Shown piece after piece: positions 6,700 through 8,338 of a stretch of 8,338 nt of DNA. The DNA is from an uncultured Oscillospiraceae bacterium (lineage in GTDB: Bacteria > Bacillota > Clostridia > Oscillospirales > Oscillospiraceae), in assembly GCA_934515035.1 (NCBI GenBank), contig CAKSXP010000074.1:1-8338 (forward strand), read 5' to 3'. The notes under the pieces are model-generated. The model saw only the letters and a list, made by a program, of their open reading frames with translations. It did not search any database and was not told the DNA's origin. Position numbers and translations under genes: made by a program. Numbering within the stretch: the stretch's first letter is position 1; each line of letters opens with the position of its first letter.

Positions 6700-7551
6700 T
6701 CAGACCTTCGGGACGAAATCGCCGCCCTCCATTGCGTCGATTCGCTTCAGTTCGTCATCGGTCAGCTTAAAATCAAAAACATTCAGATTCTGGACGACCT
6801 CCTTCTCAACATGAGACTTTGTGACGACCAGAATTCCCTGTTGCTTGTAGTACCGAAGAAGGACCTGTGCCCAAGTCTTGCCGTATTTTCGGCCTATTAC
6901 ATTCAGTTCTGCAATGTTTTCCTGCCGCGCATTGCGAAGAGGACTCCATGCAGCAGGGAGAATGTCGTTCTGTCTGCACCAGTCAACAGCATCCTGATTC
7001 CTAACACCGAGGTTGATCATAATCTGATTGACCGCCGGTTTGATGCGGACCTTAGGCAGGAACCACTCCAACTGCGGTACGTAGAAGTTGGAAATACCGA
7101 TATTTCGAAGCTTCCCCTCGTCGTACATTTCCTCCATCACGCGCCAAAGGTCAAGAGTGGTGTCCATGTTTTCCTTCCGAGGTCCGTGAATGAGCAACAT
7201 ATCCAGGTGATCGGTATGAAGACGGGAAAGACTACGTTCAATATAGGAGCGGGAAGCGGCAGGACTCTCGACATAGGGGGATTCCGTAGGAATTTTAGTG
7301 GAGAGAAAGAACTCGTCTCTGAGAATGTGGTGTTCCTCACTGTATTCCGAGAGAAAAAGGCCGAGAGCTGACTCGTTGTGATAACGAATAGCGGTGTCAA
7401 AAAAACGGTAGCCTGCGTTCAGAGCATAATAGAGAGGCCGATAATCGCCGTCCGGTTCCATTACCCAGTCATCCTTGCTGCGCCCCAGTGAATTACAGCC
7501 GTAACCAAGCGCGGGCATAAGATGTCCGTTGTTCAGTGTAAAAAATTCCAT
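6700..7551 (-). CDS. Aldo/keto reductase family oxidoreductase
   Basis: A 283-residue soluble (beta/alpha)8-barrel enzyme expected to reduce small aldehydes or ketones with a nicotinamide cofactor; the substrate cannot be read from sequence. The catalytic tetrad is complete: D52 and Y57 in FFDTAIRYHNE, K86 in LSTKIP, H122 in LLIHGP. Further family marks are GKLRNIGISNFYVPQLE, VNQIMINLGVRNQ, the AWSPL segment and VTKSH followed by VFDFKLTDDELKRID at the C terminus. In the cofactor loop the usual K-S-x4-R has Glu at the Arg position (K-S-H-V-E-K-E), so NADPH preference is uncertain. The ATG at 7549-7551 follows AGGAGGT closely (4 bases after GGAGG). The gene has its own promoter and is not part of the aromatic operon. 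By eye its base composition is less GC-rich than the operon. Confidence 0.93.
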   Translation of the reverse strand: MEFFTLNNGHLMPALGYGCNSLGRSKDDWVMEPDGDYRPLYYALNAGYRFFDTAIRYHNESALGLFLSEYSEEHHILRDEFFLSTKIPTESPYVESPAASRSYIERSLSRLHTDHLDMLLIHGPRKENMDTTLDLWRVMEEMYDEGKLRNIGISNFYVPQLEWFLPKVRIKPAVNQIMINLGVRNQDAVDWCRQNDILPAAWSPLRNARQENIAELNVIGRKYGKTWAQVLLRYYKQQGILVVTKSHVEKEVVQNLNVFDFKLTDDELKRIDAMEGGDFVPKV

Positions 7552-7588
7552 ACTACCTCCTGCGGATTATTACTATATCTATTCGTAC

Positions 7589-7599
7589 TTGTCTGACAA
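7589..7599. promoter_or_regulatory. Short palindrome in the aldo/keto reductase promoter region, possible operator
   Basis: TTGTC-T-GACAA is an 11-base odd-centred palindrome lying roughly 10-20 bases downstream of the predicted transcription start of the reductase gene, where a bound repressor would interfere with transcription. The arms do not extend beyond 5 bp. This is a weak candidate based on position and symmetry only. Confidence 0.3.
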
Positions 7600-7614
7600 A
7601 CTGTATTTATATGC

Positions 7615-7643
7615 ATTCTACTAGAGTAGACAGAGAAAGTCAA
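7615..7643 (-). promoter_or_regulatory. SigA-type promoter of the aldo/keto reductase gene
   Basis: TTGACT (7643-7638), a 17-base spacer and TAGAAT (7620-7615) on the minus strand give one mismatch in each hexamer. The start would be near 7608, leaving a 5' untranslated region of about 57 bases. A weaker second match, TTGTCA-16-TATAGT (7599-7572), sits closer to the gene. Confidence 0.72.
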
Positions 7644-7675
7644 TAGGACATATGAAAAAGCCGCCGCAAAAAAAT

Positions 7676-7759
7676 GCTCCGCGTTCTAATTATTATTTTT
7701 ACACTGCGTATAAAAAACGGACCCGGGCGCGGAACAAATATGGGGGTTTTACAAATATG
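7676..7759 (-). repeat. Intergenic repeat, copy B
   Basis: Second copy of the 84-base repeat described at 6565-6648, in the same orientation. It begins about 35 bases after the stop of the upstream unrecognised gene and ends 32 bases before the -35 of the reductase promoter. The most regular part, seen on the plus strand, is ACAAATAT repeated with a 17-base period (7734-7741 and 7751-7758); copy A keeps one exact and one degenerate unit at the same positions. The two copies flank the reductase gene with its promoter. Confidence 0.75.
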
Positions 7760-7793
7760 GGGTCGGCAGCAGAGCATACCGCCGGTGCGGAAC

Positions 7794-8338
7794 TCAATAG
7801 ATCGAGATGTTTTCTCCGTCCTCCGTCAGCTGAATGCTGCCGTCAGCAACGGAGATGTCAAACAGGTGCGTTTGCGGAGGCTCCTTCTGGTCGATCCCCT
7901 GCACACGGACAACGCCGTCTTTGCACCGGACAAAGGACAGGTCATACCACTCCGTGCAGAACAGCGTGTCATATTTCAGGGTATCGGAACCGGCTTCGGC
8001 CGCGAGGAAGGTGAAGGTGAAAAGTCCGGAAGTCCGTCCGAAACCCAGAACGCAGTATTCCTCTGTCCCGTCTCCGTCCACATCAAAAACCATGGAATCG
8101 TAAACATTGGGATCATAGAGGGGTGAAACTTCAAAAAGAACGGCTCTGACCTCTTCAATGTACCGCGTCAGTTTCTCCTCCTGGCTTTCGCCGTCTCCGA
8201 AGTCTATGGAATACTGCGGGATATAGCTGGAAATGGGGTTTGGCCAGGGAATGATGTTTATATCGCCGGGCTCGACGTCATATGTGGAGAGAATGAGCCG
8301 CATCTGTTCGCTGTCTGCGCCGCGAAGCGCCAGCAGCT
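7794..8338 (-). CDS. Unrecognised protein with a DxDGDGxxE (EF-hand/FG-GAP-like) motif, 5' end outside window
   Basis: About 180 residues are visible, and the frame is open to the window edge. A Met at 8303 exists, but it has no ribosome site and the frame continues 11 codons above it (LLALRGADSEQ), so the true start is probably outside. The notable stretch is MVFDVDGDGTEEYCVLGFGRT, ending about 100 residues into the visible part: an acidic calcium-loop-like DVDGDGTEE followed by a beta-strand pattern, as in FG-GAP/VCBS-type repeats, which are often extracellular. The rest is rich in beta-prone, acidic sequence (DLSFVRCKDGVVRVQGI, LFDISVADGSIQLTEDG). No catalytic motif is seen. Any signal peptide or lipobox would be in the missing N terminus. 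It is a real coding frame judging by the family-like motif and consistent composition, but I assign no function. Confidence 0.72.
   Translation of the reverse strand, partial: LLALRGADSEQMRLILSTYDVEPGDINIIPWPNPISSYIPQYSIDFGDGESQEEKLTRYIEEVRAVLFEVSPLYDPNVYDSMVFDVDGDGTEEYCVLGFGRTSGLFTFTFLAAEAGSDTLKYDTLFCTEWYDLSFVRCKDGVVRVQGIDQKEPPQTHLFDISVADGSIQLTEDGENISIY

Noticed and set aside
7652..7750. Plus-strand frame containing NYYFYTAYK as a possible second aromatic leader peptide
   Set aside because: It points away from any biosynthetic gene, its ribosome site is weak and no terminator or antiterminator follows. Differences from the equivalent stretch of repeat copy A are not enriched at third codon positions. 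Resemblance to the true leader peptide is probably chance from an AT-rich repeat.
6565..7759. The direct repeats as ends of an insertion sequence or transposon
   Set aside because: They are direct rather than inverted, only about 71% identical, have no recognisable target duplication, and the gene between them is a metabolic reductase with no transposase or integrase.

Overview
The window looks like part of a Gram-positive, probably clostridial (Bacillota) chromosome. The evidence is strong AGGAGG-type ribosome sites, SigA-type promoters with 17-base spacers, a type I-beta DAHP synthase of the Thermotoga/Bacillota kind, and a tightly packed aromatic operon that is fairly GC-rich. A finer placement (for example a gut Oscillospirales-type genome) is inference only. 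Every gene I can support reads on the minus strand, so biological order runs from high to low coordinates.

Region 1 (8338 to 7794) is the 3' part of an unrecognised gene whose product carries a DxDGDGxxE motif; its start lies outside the window. Region 2 (7793 to 7552) is intergenic. It holds copy B of an 84-base repeat and a good promoter for the next gene. Region 3 (7551 to 6700) is a single aldo/keto reductase gene. Region 4 (6699 to 6251) is a 449-base intergenic stretch holding repeat copy A, a near-consensus promoter (TTGACA-17-TACAAT) and a transcribed leader of about 275 bases.

Region 5 (6250 to 1, continuing off the window) is a six-gene operon, aroF-tyrA-aroB-aroA-aroC-pheA. Adjacent genes overlap by 4 bases, abut, or are 6 bases apart. 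The operon covers the entry step (DAHP synthase), 3-dehydroquinate synthase, EPSP synthase, chorismate synthase, and both branches from chorismate to tyrosine (TyrA) and phenylalanine (PheA, fused chorismate mutase/prephenate dehydratase). The genes for 3-dehydroquinase, shikimate dehydrogenase and shikimate kinase (aroD/aroE/aroK) are not in the window.

The most interesting part is the operon leader. It encodes a 17-residue peptide, MKNIFCTAYYFYFTMTV, with its own Shine-Dalgarno and a run of five Tyr/Phe codons. It is followed by a 14-bp perfect intrinsic terminator. A segment just after the peptide's stop codon can pair with the terminator's 5' arm (15 positions, one mismatch). It can instead be partly tied up by pairing with the Tyr/Phe codons. 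This is the complete four-segment layout of ribosome-mediated attenuation, apparently sensing charged tRNA-Tyr and tRNA-Phe. Bacillota more often control such operons by T-boxes, and I see no T-box here. Together with the likely allosteric domains on AroF and PheA, the operon would be controlled by the same end products at both transcription and enzyme level.
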